Assembly (NCBI RefSeq): GCF_024628725.1
Contig: NZ_CP102409.1
Coordinates: 3,180,636 to 3,244,635, forward strand
Direction: 5' to 3'
From: Ruegeria sp. YS9
Lineage (GTDB): Bacteria > Pseudomonadota > Alphaproteobacteria > Rhodobacterales > Rhodobacteraceae
DNA length: 64,000 nt
The position numbers and the translations under genes were made by a program. How positions within the stretch are numbered: position 1 is the stretch's first letter; the number at the start of each line of letters is the position of its first letter. Below the pieces are notes generated by a model. It made no database searches, was not told the origin of the DNA, and worked only from the letters and a program-made list of their open reading frames with translations. Positions 8,309 to 16,617 of this stretch are shown piece by piece.

Positions 8309-10240
8309 ATGAGTTTGACGTCAGATCAGATGGAATTGCGCGAAGACGACATTCGCCAGCATTATCCCGCAGCAACCGCCTTGCTGAACGGGTTCGAACA
8401 CGCGCCGCGGATCGCCAAACCCGTTGAGGCCGCCGTCGAACGCTCTCCGGGTGTGTCAACGGCACGGCGGTTTCGGTCGACGACCCCGGGGTTGGTGACG
8501 CGGCGTACGGTGCGCGCGGATGGGGTACATCTGGTCGAACGGATCGAGGCGTCGGATGATGGCGATGCATTGGTCTCGCCACCTCAGGCCACAACGCAGC
8601 AGGCCATTCGTCGGGCCATTGCCATTGCGCTGGCCGTGGCTGAAGCTTTTGCCGAACAAACCCCGCTGGCCGATCTGAAGCGGGCGAATCTGGCCGGGGA
8701 TCTGCCCGCCGCCCGCAAGACCGAATTCTCGGAATTGCTGACCGCTGAAGCTTTGATCACGCTACATACGTTCGGCAACGCGCTTGCCTATCTGATGTCT
8801 TCGCATCTTGGCGAAATCACGGTTGATCTCGGTGAGATCGAAGAGGTTCTGACCGACAATGGCCAGCTTGCCCTGCATGGCGCGCTGTGGGAGCTGGATC
8901 AGGTGCTGGCCAAACACGCCCCCGACGACGCCCGTCTGATCGCGGCCACCAGCGCCTATGCCGAACAACTGATGGAGAAAGCCGCCCTGCGTGCAGGGTC
9001 GGCAGGCCATCTGGCCCCGTTCCAGAACGCCGCCTGGCATATCGAGGCAGACGATCTGACGATCCGGGGGTTTGAGCCGGCCTCAAAAGCCAAATCCACC
9101 ACCCTGACCATGACGTTCAAGAAGCCGAACGAGGTGGTCGGCAACCATATCGCCAAATATCAGGCCATGAAGCTGGCCAAGATGGTGATGGCCTATGATT
9201 TCGACCGCCGCCTGAACCCGTTTGCCGAGCTTGGCGGGTTCATCTTTACCTTCATGGGCGACGGCAAACCGGGCACCGGTAAGACCACCCTGATCCAGAT
9301 GATGGCCGGGCTGATCAACGACTATTGCCAGAACGCGGGCTATCCGTTCCGCTATCAGAACCTGAGCACCGACAATATCGACAGCTATCAGGGCAAGTCC
9401 GGTCAAAACGCCAAGGCGTTTATCAACACGATCATCGACCCTTCGGTTATCGGGTTCGGCACCATCGACGATATCGACCAGCTGGCGGGCAAACGCGGCG
9501 ACCGGCAGTCGTCAGCCGGTCAACTGGAAATCACCGCCGTGCTGATGGAGAGCTTTGCGGGCGCCAACACCGTCGTGCGCGGCAACTGCACCTTTGGCAT
9601 GTTCTCGAACTACCCCGAGAATGTGGACGACGCCCTGCGTCAACGGGCGGGTGCGCGGTTTCTGGTGGACGGGCCACAGACGCGCGAGGATTACATCGAC
9701 ATCCTACACCTGCTGATGGGCCGCAACCATGACATCCCGCTGGGTGAGCACGAGGCCTATGCCGCGCAGGAAATCAAAAAGGCTGTCGCCGCCAGTTTCG
9801 AAAGCCACTCCCGCCCGCATGAGGACGCTCTGCTTCAGGTCTATGACCGGGTTTCGGCTGAGATCGGCCAGATGGACACCATCGCCAAGCTGGGCACCTA
9901 CCTCAAGGCGATCCAGCAGGCGGATGAGCGCTTTACCGGCCGCGCGATCAAGAACATCACCGACGCGGTCAAAGTCCGCGCGATGGATTTCGAACTGCCC
10001 GACGAGTGGATGGAAAACCCCGACCTGTTCCTGTTCCGCGACTACGACACCAAGAAAGCGATGATCGAGGACCTGCGCCAGCCGATCACGGTTGAGATGG
10101 TGATGCAGGAAATCAACCGCTACGCCGACAGCGAGTTCCGCTATGCCGACAAGAGCGACGAGGTCGCCATCGAGAACGCGGTGCGCGAGATGGGCCGGAT
10201 GGAAGAGGCCAAGCGGCGGTATCTGGAGGGGAAGGGGTGA
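8309..10240 (+). CDS. AAA+ ATPase, classical clade type, central gene of cluster
   Basis: A 643-residue cytosolic ATPase. Residues 1-300 are a helical domain I do not recognise. The AAA+ module follows: Walker A GDGKPGTGKTT (about 318-328), a pore-loop-like SYQGKSGQNAKAF (about 355-367), Walker B region IGFGTIDDID (about 379-388), a sensor-1 Asn in MFSNYPENVDDAL and an arginine-finger-like RQRAGARF (about 445-452). A helical C-terminal lid follows. The order and spacing resemble the FtsH/p97/Vps4-type remodelling ATPases, but Walker B ends Asp-Asp instead of Asp-Glu. A ring-forming protein or membrane-complex remodeller is inferred. The stop overlaps the GTG start of the next membrane protein. 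Confidence 0.88.
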   Translation: MSLTSDQMELREDDIRQHYPAATALLNGFEHAPRIAKPVEAAVERSPGVSTARRFRSTTPGLVTRRTVRADGVHLVERIEASDDGDALVSPPQATTQQAIRRAIAIALAVAEAFAEQTPLADLKRANLAGDLPAARKTEFSELLTAEALITLHTFGNALAYLMSSHLGEITVDLGEIEEVLTDNGQLALHGALWELDQVLAKHAPDDARLIAATSAYAEQLMEKAALRAGSAGHLAPFQNAAWHIEADDLTIRGFEPASKAKSTTLTMTFKKPNEVVGNHIAKYQAMKLAKMVMAYDFDRRLNPFAELGGFIFTFMGDGKPGTGKTTLIQMMAGLINDYCQNAGYPFRYQNLSTDNIDSYQGKSGQNAKAFINTIIDPSVIGFGTIDDIDQLAGKRGDRQSSAGQLEITAVLMESFAGANTVVRGNCTFGMFSNYPENVDDALRQRAGARFLVDGPQTREDYIDILHLLMGRNHDIPLGEHEAYAAQEIKKAVAASFESHSRPHEDALLQVYDRVSAEIGQMDTIAKLGTYLKAIQQADERFTGRAIKNITDAVKVRAMDFELPDEWMENPDLFLFRDYDTKKAMIEDLRQPITVEMVMQEINRYADSEFRYADKSDEVAIENAVREMGRMEEAKRRYLEGKG

Positions 10241-10569
10241 ATTATTTGATCGCCATAGGTCTGCCTCTACTGCTGAGCACTGTGGTTGCTGTTCCAATAG
10301 GGTTCCGAGCCTATCGAACGTCTCGCGCGGCTAAAGAAAGCGGAAAGGAATGGTTGCTTCTATTCTTAGCATATGGCGCGGCTTGCACTGTTCTTACAAT
10401 TCTTGCCAGCTACACTTTGATGGATTTTTTTGTCGACCGATTTGCCGTGGACGTTGGTAACGCAAATCCCGCAGATGTTATGGTCTATTTTCAGCTACAG
10501 TTCTGGTTGATTGCAATACCCCTTGGTTTCGCGATCATTTTTGCATTTGCAAAAGGACTGAGAGCATGA
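10237..10569 (+). CDS. Small A/T-rich membrane protein overlapping the AAA+ gene
   Basis: 110 residues with three hydrophobic helices (LIAIGLPLLLSTVVAVPIGF, LLLFLAYGAACTVLTILASY and the segment around FWLIAIPLGFAIIFAFA). The GTG start overlaps the ATPase stop codon (GTGA), which indicates translational coupling. Like the membrane gene at 6718-7140, it is clearly richer in A and T than its neighbours. No family recognised; a membrane partner of the ATPase is a reasonable inference from the overlap. Confidence 0.62.
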   Translation: MNYLIAIGLPLLLSTVVAVPIGFRAYRTSRAAKESGKEWLLLFLAYGAACTVLTILASYTLMDFFVDRFAVDVGNANPADVMVYFQLQFWLIAIPLGFAIIFAFAKGLRA

Positions 10570-10611
10570 GTTTCGAATTCATGGAGTACAGGTTTCTTTT
10601 TGAGAGTGATA

Positions 10612-10660
10612 TCGCGGCGCAGCCGCGACGCGCCCGACCCGCCCCCCAGGGCGGGCGCGT
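10612..10660 (+). other. Two strong GC-rich hairpins between cluster genes
   Basis: TCGCGGC-GCA-GCCGCGA (10612-10628) is a perfect stem. It is immediately followed by a second stem of CGCGCCC-type arms around CCCGCCCCCCAGGGCGGG (to 10660). There is no T-run, so this may be a processing or attenuating structure separating the first five genes of the cluster from the last three. Confidence 0.5.
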
Positions 10661-10717
10661 TCAGCACCCACCCTCAGGCCGGGCGCATCGCTACCGTTGC
10701 GCGGGAAGGCAATTGTT

Positions 10718-12055
10718 ATGATCCGCCTCATCGAAAAAGGCCTGATGTTCGGCAATCTCGTCCACATCTCCAGCCCGGCTCTGGTCGAACGGTATAACCG
10801 CGCGTTGCAGCATCTGGCGGGCAAGACCACGGCGCTGACGGATTTTCATGTCGATATCTCGGGCTATTCGCCGGAGGTGGGGATTGAGCTGGACGACCCG
10901 CTCTACCTCAACCCCAACGGGGTCAACCGGCAGTTCATCCTGCTGACGACCGAACAAAAACGCGCGCCTTTGCTGAACGTCAAATTCTCGACCTCGCGCG
11001 ATATTCTGCGAGACTTCATCGAGATGAACGAGGCGCAGCTGTTCGCCCTGACCGCCACCGATGCGGTGGCCGGAGAGTTGGTGAACTCGGTCTTCAAACT
11101 CACCACACCGCGCGACCTGCTGAACCTGCGCAAGATCGAGATTGAGGCCGACACAACAGGCGGCACCCTGCGCAAGGCACAGCAACTGGCAGGCATGGTC
11201 GAACGGTTCAAAACCAAAGAGGACGCCTGGTTCGATGATGTGCTGATCGCCAAGATGATCGAAACCGCCAGGGAAACCGGTGACGTCACCCGAAACCCGG
11301 TGCGCCTGCGTCATACGGATTTTGAGCAGCGAAACTTCTGGACGGCACATTTCGGTGGGCTTTATCTTTTTCCCGACGTTGATCACCCGGCAGCGATTTG
11401 CATGGGTGAAAAGCCTGACGACCTGCCGATCAAATACACGTTTGATCCGTCGCAGCGGAACCAGATTGCCAAATTTCTGGACTACAACGATCTGGTTGAG
11501 CCCATCGTCAAGGCGCGCGGCGTGGATGCGGCCGCGATCCTGCAACAGAAGATGGATTTCCTGACCGTCGATGCGGCGGCGGATGCGGATGTTGACCTGA
11601 CCGGGCTGGATCGCAGCGACATGCGGCGGTTGGCACGGAACCACGCGGATCGCCTGCCGCAGGCCTATCACGGGCTTGCGCAACTGCTGCGCTGGGCAAG
11701 TGATGGGGGTCCGTGGCCGCGCATCACTTCGGACCATCCGGCCTATTTCTACACGCTACGCGCCGCCGATACGCCGAACCGCGATCTGGTGAACATGCTG
11801 CTTTCCGAATTGGCCCCGCTGGACCCGCGCCAGATGTTCATCTGCCACAAAGAATTGTTCTACCGAACATATTCGGGCTGGCCCGAGAGCAAGAAGGCCT
11901 ATGTGGCCGACTTCCTTGCGCGCGAATATCAGGTGGACAAACAAGGCGCCCGCGCCGCCCTGTTCGGACATGAGCTGGATATGAGCGGCGACGATCGCGT
12001 CAGCGATGACATAATTGCCCGGGTCGGTCCGTGGGGTTCGGTGAGGAAAGGTTGA
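10718..12055 (+). CDS. Uncharacterised 445-residue protein of the AAA+ cluster
   Basis: Soluble protein with no signal peptide or membrane helix and no domain I can name. It begins MIRLIEKGLMFGNLVHI and is of mixed alpha/beta character, with a long charged helical region (around residues 140-200), a middle part with Asp/Pro-rich loops, and a C-terminus ending in DDIIARVGPWGSVRKG. ATG 10718 is chosen because GGGAAGG lies just upstream; TTG 10697 would add seven residues. Its stop is one base from the ATG of the following membrane protein, so the three last genes of the cluster form one translational unit. Confidence 0.78.
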   Translation: MIRLIEKGLMFGNLVHISSPALVERYNRALQHLAGKTTALTDFHVDISGYSPEVGIELDDPLYLNPNGVNRQFILLTTEQKRAPLLNVKFSTSRDILRDFIEMNEAQLFALTATDAVAGELVNSVFKLTTPRDLLNLRKIEIEADTTGGTLRKAQQLAGMVERFKTKEDAWFDDVLIAKMIETARETGDVTRNPVRLRHTDFEQRNFWTAHFGGLYLFPDVDHPAAICMGEKPDDLPIKYTFDPSQRNQIAKFLDYNDLVEPIVKARGVDAAAILQQKMDFLTVDAAADADVDLTGLDRSDMRRLARNHADRLPQAYHGLAQLLRWASDGGPWPRITSDHPAYFYTLRAADTPNRDLVNMLLSELAPLDPRQMFICHKELFYRTYSGWPESKKAYVADFLAREYQVDKQGARAALFGHELDMSGDDRVSDDIIARVGPWGSVRKG

Positions 12056-12056
12056 A

Positions 12057-12323
12057 ATGATTGGATTATTGCGCCTTTTGCTGATCTTGCTGGTGATCCA
12101 GACGATTGCCTATGTCGGGCTGTCTTTCTATTCGCGCGGCATACGTCGGCGCAAATTGGAGAACTGGTGGGACGAAAAGGGCAAGACGGGCAACAAAGAA
12201 GCCTTTGTCGAACGCGGATTGCATGTGTATGACAACTCGTTTCGGCGTAAACTGATCCTAGGTGTCTATATCGTGCCGTGGGTGGCGATTGGCGCGCTGA
12301 TCTACATCGTGAATTACATGTGA
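12057..12323 (+). CDS. Small two-helix membrane protein
   Basis: 88 residues: an N-terminal membrane helix (LLRLLLILLVIQTIAYVGLSF), a charged cytosolic loop with Arg/Lys clusters (GIRRRKLENWWDEKGKTG) and a second helix near the C-terminus (LGVYIVPWVAIGALIYIVNYM). One base separates its ATG from the preceding stop, and ten bases separate it from the DUF1523 gene. Function unknown; it probably forms a membrane complex with its neighbours. Confidence 0.78.
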   Translation: MIGLLRLLLILLVIQTIAYVGLSFYSRGIRRRKLENWWDEKGKTGNKEAFVERGLHVYDNSFRRKLILGVYIVPWVAIGALIYIVNYM

Positions 12324-12333
12324 GGGTTTAGGC

Positions 12334-12978
12334 ATGGCCTATGTGAAATGGGCGTTCATTATCATTTTCTGGGGCACGATTGCCGTGATCCTGCAATATT
12401 CTCTGCCCCAGCATGACATTGTGCGCATCGTCAACACCTATGAAGAACGGCAGGATCTGAACGACTGGACCCGGATCTTCTGGTCAGAGCCGGAAGATCA
12501 ATCCACCAGCCTGTCCAACCGGGATGTGCAGTTCATTCAGGCGGTGCGGGCCAATGGAAAACCCATCGTGTACCGAAATGAGGATACCGGCTGGGGATGG
12601 CCGCCGTATTTCAAGTTCGACACGGCGAACCTGTATACCGAGGCCAATGATGCGAAATCGACCAAGGAGAACCCGAAATGGGTGGTCGTGACCCATTACG
12701 GGTGGCGCAATGAATTCATGTCGATCTTTCCCAACGCCATTTTCATCAAGCATGTGGATGGCCCGGATGTGCGGATCATTCCATGGTTCAATATCATCTT
12801 CCTGACGATCTTTGCGGCGTTCGTTTGGGCGGTATGGGTGCGTTGGCGCAGGTTCCGGCAATCCCGGATCGATCCGATGATCGAAAACGTTGAAGACGGC
12901 CTGTATGCGGCCGGTGATGCCATTGAAGAGCGGCGCAACAGGTTTCGCCGCTGGCTGGACAGCTGGAAATCGAAATAG
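12334..12978 (+). CDS. DUF1523 family membrane-anchored protein
   Basis: 214 residues. The start MAYVKWAFIIIFWGTIAVILQYSLPQHDIVRI, with PQHDIVRI(V/T)NTYEER right after the first membrane helix, is the recognisable signature of DUF1523, a family of unknown function common in Rhodobacteraceae and also seen in a phage. The central 120 residues should be extracytoplasmic and are Trp/Tyr-rich. A second helix (IIPWFNIIFLTIFAAFVWAVWV, about 147-168) is followed by a basic, coiled cytosolic tail ending in KSK. Last gene of the cluster. Confidence 0.82.
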   Translation: MAYVKWAFIIIFWGTIAVILQYSLPQHDIVRIVNTYEERQDLNDWTRIFWSEPEDQSTSLSNRDVQFIQAVRANGKPIVYRNEDTGWGWPPYFKFDTANLYTEANDAKSTKENPKWVVVTHYGWRNEFMSIFPNAIFIKHVDGPDVRIIPWFNIIFLTIFAAFVWAVWVRWRRFRQSRIDPMIENVEDGLYAAGDAIEERRNRFRRWLDSWKSK

Positions 12979-12992
12979 ACCGCAGCTGAGGC

Positions 12993-13013
12993 GGGCGTGG
13001 CAGCAGCACGCCC
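12993..13013. other. Hairpin between convergent cluster and flgI
   Basis: GGGCGTG and CACGCCC form a perfect seven-base stem with a seven-base loop in the 54-base gap between the converging DUF1523 and flgI genes. It probably protects or ends one of the two transcripts; it lacks a T-run. Confidence 0.4.
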
Positions 13014-13032
13014 ATCCGGCTGGCTGTGCCCT

Positions 13033-14127
13033 TCACCTGACGATGAATTCCGCATGCAGCGCGCCTGCTGCCTTGATCGTTTTCAGAATGTCGATCATGT
13101 CCTGAGGCGAGACCCCAAGCGCGTTCAGGCCTGCGACAACCTCGGACAACGTGGTGGCCTCGGGGATTTCGGCGAGGCCGGTTCCCTCTTCTTCTTCGAT
13201 CCCTGCGATTGTCCGTGGCACGACCACTGTTTCACCTCTGGCGAACGGGTTGGGCTGCACTGCAATCGGTGCTTCCTGAACCGTCAGAGTCAGGTTGCCT
13301 TGAGACACCGCAACACGCGAAATTCGGACCTCTTGCCCCATGACAATGGTGCCAGAGCGCTGATCGACAACAACGCGCGCTTTCGATTCCGGTTCAACCA
13401 GAATGTTTTCAATGCGCCCAATGGCATGGGCTGTCGAAACCGCCTGAGTCGCCGCGACGTTGAGCTCAACCGTGCCGGAATCCCGCATAATCGCCACGGC
13501 TCTGTTGAACTCGGTGTTTATCGCGGTTTCGATGCGCGCGGCTGTGGTGAAGTCTGGCTCTCTGAGTGCGAGGCGCATCTGAGTGAGAGTTGACAAGTCG
13601 AAGTCAATTTCACGCTCGACCCTCGCGCCGGATGGGATCACGCCCGAAGTTGGCACCCCGCGCACGACTGAAGCTGCCTCTCCTTCAGCCGAAACGCCGC
13701 CCGCAAGGATTGTGCCCTGAGCGACCGCATAGATTTGGCCGTCGGCCGCGTTCAGCGGGGTCATGATCAGAGTGCCCCCCAAGAGGCTGCTGGAATCGCC
13801 TATGGCTGAAACCGTTACATCGATTTGACCACCCACCCGTGCAAAAGGCGGAAGGCTGGCCGTGACCAATACCGCTGCCACGTTTTTGGGCCGGAAATCC
13901 TCACCGGTGACGTTGACGCCAAGACGTTCGAGGATGTTGGACATGATTTCTTCGGTGAAGGGCGCGTTGCGTAATCCATCACCGGTTCCGTTCAAGCCGA
14001 CCACCAGGCCATAACCCACCAGATCGTTGCCCCGTACACCGTCAAAATCCACGAGGTCCTTGAGACGGATTGTCCCTGCCCAAGCCATGCCGGGAAGGAG
14101 AAGCAGGAGAAGTATCAGCGCCCTCAT
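13033..14127 (-). CDS. flgI: Flagellar P-ring protein
   Basis: Forms the periplasmic P-ring around the rod in the peptidoglycan layer. 364 residues with a cleavable signal peptide (MRALILLLLLLPGMAWA) followed by the hallmark TIRLKDLVDFDGVRGNDLVGYGLVVGLNGTGD. Length is normal for FlgI. Its ATG overlaps the flgL stop (ATGA), so it is the last gene of a flgE-flgK-flgL-flgI run. The matching L-ring gene flgH and chaperone gene flgA lie in the divergent operon at 23.2-24.4 kb. Confidence 0.97.
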   Translation of the reverse strand: MRALILLLLLLPGMAWAGTIRLKDLVDFDGVRGNDLVGYGLVVGLNGTGDGLRNAPFTEEIMSNILERLGVNVTGEDFRPKNVAAVLVTASLPPFARVGGQIDVTVSAIGDSSSLLGGTLIMTPLNAADGQIYAVAQGTILAGGVSAEGEAASVVRGVPTSGVIPSGARVEREIDFDLSTLTQMRLALREPDFTTAARIETAINTEFNRAVAIMRDSGTVELNVAATQAVSTAHAIGRIENILVEPESKARVVVDQRSGTIVMGQEVRISRVAVSQGNLTLTVQEAPIAVQPNPFARGETVVVPRTIAGIEEEEGTGLAEIPEATTLSEVVAGLNALGVSPQDMIDILKTIKAAGALHAEFIVR

Positions 14128-15131
14128 CTCAGAAAGTTCACCAGTGAAAGGTTCGCATTGCGAACGGTTACGGAATACAGGCTTTCCAATTGAAATTGCA
14201 CCGTTTGCAGTTTTGCTGCCGTCTCATAAGGATCGGCCGCGATCAGTTCGTTCCGGCTGAATTCCAAGCTGGTCCGGGCCGAGGAATTGCGTGTTGCAGC
14301 CTCTTCGATGCGGGCTTCGGCCGCTCCGACTTTTGCCCGGAGTTTTACGGTGGCATCCTGTGCGTTGGCCAGATCGACCCCTAACTGCGTGAACAATGCG
14401 GTGCGCTGATCGGGCGAAAGTGCCAATGCGCTGTCGGTGGCCAGCGCCGCAACGGCGACATCCCTGAGTGCGGCCTTGAACGCCGGATCCGTTGCCGTGA
14501 TCGGCAGCGTGACGCTTTCGTTTTCCGAAATCTGCATCGGAGACAGTGTGCTGCTTGACCCCTGATAAATCACGGCGTCGAAACCGGCCGGGTCATTGAA
14601 CCAGTTTTCTGCCGCCAGCCTGATATCAGCGACCGTCGCAAGCCCCGTCAACTGCGACTTCAGCGCCGTCAAAAGATCGTTCGAAGATTGCAGAGGCGAC
14701 ACATCGGTGGCGGTGCCGGAAAACAGGCTGCGCCCTCCCACGCGTGTGTTCAGTGCCGAGATCATCGTGTCCAGCTCGTTTTTCGCCTGTTGGGACGCTT
14801 GTTCATGATTGACGGGCTGATTGGCGGTTCCGTAGGCCAGCAAAGACGCGGTCATGTCTCCGACCGAATCTCCGAAGGTTTTCAGGCTCAGTTGCATGGT
14901 GTCGGTGAACAGGGCGGCTTCGGACGTTGCGATGCCAAAGGCGTCGAGTCTGGCGAGGCTGCGGTCGAGATCCAGAATTTGCGAATAATCCCCGCCAAGC
15001 CGACCCGAGACGTCCTGTACCCGCCCGGTGGACATTTCATAAGAGAGGGTTTCGATCTGGGTTTTGATATCTGTTGCGCGGGTTCGCAAGGTCATTCCTC
15101 GCGCCAAATCGCCGATAGAAGTGATGTTCAT
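14124..15131 (-). CDS. flgL: Flagellar hook-filament junction protein FlgL
   Basis: Second junction protein (HAP3) between hook and flagellin filament. 335 residues; flagellin-like N-terminal helix (MNITSIGDLARGMTLRTRATDIKTQI) and C-terminal helix (ETAAKLQTVQFQLESLYSVTVRNANLSLVNFL). ATG 15131 is preferred over GTG 15137 because GAGG upstream is correctly spaced only for the former. It begins directly after the flgK stop. No flagellin gene is nearby. Confidence 0.94.
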   Translation of the reverse strand: MNITSIGDLARGMTLRTRATDIKTQIETLSYEMSTGRVQDVSGRLGGDYSQILDLDRSLARLDAFGIATSEAALFTDTMQLSLKTFGDSVGDMTASLLAYGTANQPVNHEQASQQAKNELDTMISALNTRVGGRSLFSGTATDVSPLQSSNDLLTALKSQLTGLATVADIRLAAENWFNDPAGFDAVIYQGSSSTLSPMQISENESVTLPITATDPAFKAALRDVAVAALATDSALALSPDQRTALFTQLGVDLANAQDATVKLRAKVGAAEARIEEAATRNSSARTSLEFSRNELIAADPYETAAKLQTVQFQLESLYSVTVRNANLSLVNFLR

Positions 15132-15133
15132 GG

Positions 15134-16585
15134 TCACAACCTCAGAAGAGTTTCCATAAGCTCGTCAACAACCGAGATGACACGGGCGTTCGCGGCATAG
15201 GTCTGTTCGACCTGCATGAGCCGTTGCAGTTCCTGATCGGTATCCACGCCCTGCGCGGCCTCGATCTGCGCCATTTGCTGCTGGAAGCTGTTTGCAAAAG
15301 TCTTGCGTTGATCCGCGGCATGGGCGTGCGCGCCCGCTTTCGACAACAGGGCCTCGGTCAACTCGGCAGCGCGCATGTTTCCCGTGCCGAACAGCCCGCC
15401 GGGTACCGGGCGCGCGTCGTTCAATATGTTCCCGAACGCGCGCAGTTGAGCCGCCTGCCCGGGGTCACCCGGTGTTGCGGCACCCAGACCCGCGCGCAGT
15501 TTCCAACTGTCCCCGCCATTGTCAGGGTCGACCGTCGAATTGAGTGAGATCCGTGATGCAAGTCCGACAACAGATGCAGGATTGAATCGGTTGCCGTCGT
15601 CGGTGAACAGACCGGGATCTGTCGCAAGAGCCGTCGAATCCAAACCGGGCGTTTCAAATCGTTCAATCAGGTCCCTTGCAACCGTGTCGAGCTGAACCTG
15701 TGCCTCGACTGCCAAATCGTCGCGGATGGTGAACTGCGCCATCAGTGCCCCGCCGCGGATTTGAGCGTTACCTGCGCTTGTCCGCACCGGGTTGCCGTTC
15801 ATCTCCAGACCGGACAACAGACCATTTGCCACGGTCATGTGAGGCTTTGTTTCACCGGTCGTGGAAAAAGTGAACTCCGAGGCCGTGCCTTCCAGCAGGA
15901 TCAGCCCGCCCTCCGAGTACAGGGATACCTGATCATTGGCGCGGGGCACGACATTGACCGGGATCAGGGTATTGACCTGGTCGATCAGGACATGCCGCTG
16001 GTCCAGCAGGGCACCGATGTCACCGCCAGAGTTTTGAATGGCAGGAATCTTGGCGTTCAGGTCTTCGATATCTTTCAGAGTCTGATTCAGGGTTTCGATC
16101 TGAGCGCCAATTTTCCGATCAGCATCCGAGCGTGCCTGGCGTACGCCTTCTGATGCTGCGTTCAGCTCGTTGGTCAGATCGCGGGCCGAGCGCGCAACCT
16201 GATCCAGCCGTTCGATCGAGTCAGGCAGACTGGCCGCCGTGATGAAGGCGTTTTCCAATGAGGACAGACGGGTAGACAGCGAAGGGCCGTCATCAAGAGA
16301 CCCCACCAGATGTTCGAACCGAGCGTGAAAATCTGAAACGTCCGACCGAAAGGCGAGTTCAGCATCAGAGGAACGTCTGTTGGCTGTCAAAACCGGATCC
16401 TGATGCCGGATCACGCCCACGGTGCGTACGCCATTTCCGGATATAGGGCTTGTTGCAAGCTCGAGGGACCGGCGCGCATAGCCGGGGGTCAGCGCATTCG
16501 CGATGTTTCCGGACACCACAGCGGCCCCGCGACTGGCCGCAGTCAGCCCGCCCAGTGCGTTATTGAGTGCTGTCGACATGTTCAT
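15134..16585 (-). CDS. flgK: Flagellar hook-associated protein 1
   Basis: First junction protein between hook and filament, secreted by the flagellar export apparatus. 483 residues. N-terminus NMSTALNNALGGLTAASRGAAVVSGNIANALTPGYARR is the flagellar rod/hook-type N-terminal domain. The C-terminus (QRLMQVEQTYAANARVISVVDELMETLLRL) is the matching axial-protein C-terminal domain. The ATG at 16585 follows AAAGGAG with seven-base spacing. Confidence 0.96.
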   Translation of the reverse strand: MNMSTALNNALGGLTAASRGAAVVSGNIANALTPGYARRSLELATSPISGNGVRTVGVIRHQDPVLTANRRSSDAELAFRSDVSDFHARFEHLVGSLDDGPSLSTRLSSLENAFITAASLPDSIERLDQVARSARDLTNELNAASEGVRQARSDADRKIGAQIETLNQTLKDIEDLNAKIPAIQNSGGDIGALLDQRHVLIDQVNTLIPVNVVPRANDQVSLYSEGGLILLEGTASEFTFSTTGETKPHMTVANGLLSGLEMNGNPVRTSAGNAQIRGGALMAQFTIRDDLAVEAQVQLDTVARDLIERFETPGLDSTALATDPGLFTDDGNRFNPASVVGLASRISLNSTVDPDNGGDSWKLRAGLGAATPGDPGQAAQLRAFGNILNDARPVPGGLFGTGNMRAAELTEALLSKAGAHAHAADQRKTFANSFQQQMAQIEAAQGVDTDQELQRLMQVEQTYAANARVISVVDELMETLLRL

Positions 16586-16617
16586 GAGGCCGCTCCTTTC
16601 TTTGGGTCAGAGCCGGA

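Noticed and set aside
12334..12978. Prophage origin of the DUF1523 cluster
   Set aside because: DUF1523 occurs in a phage, but no integrase, capsid, terminase or attachment-site repeats were seen nearby.
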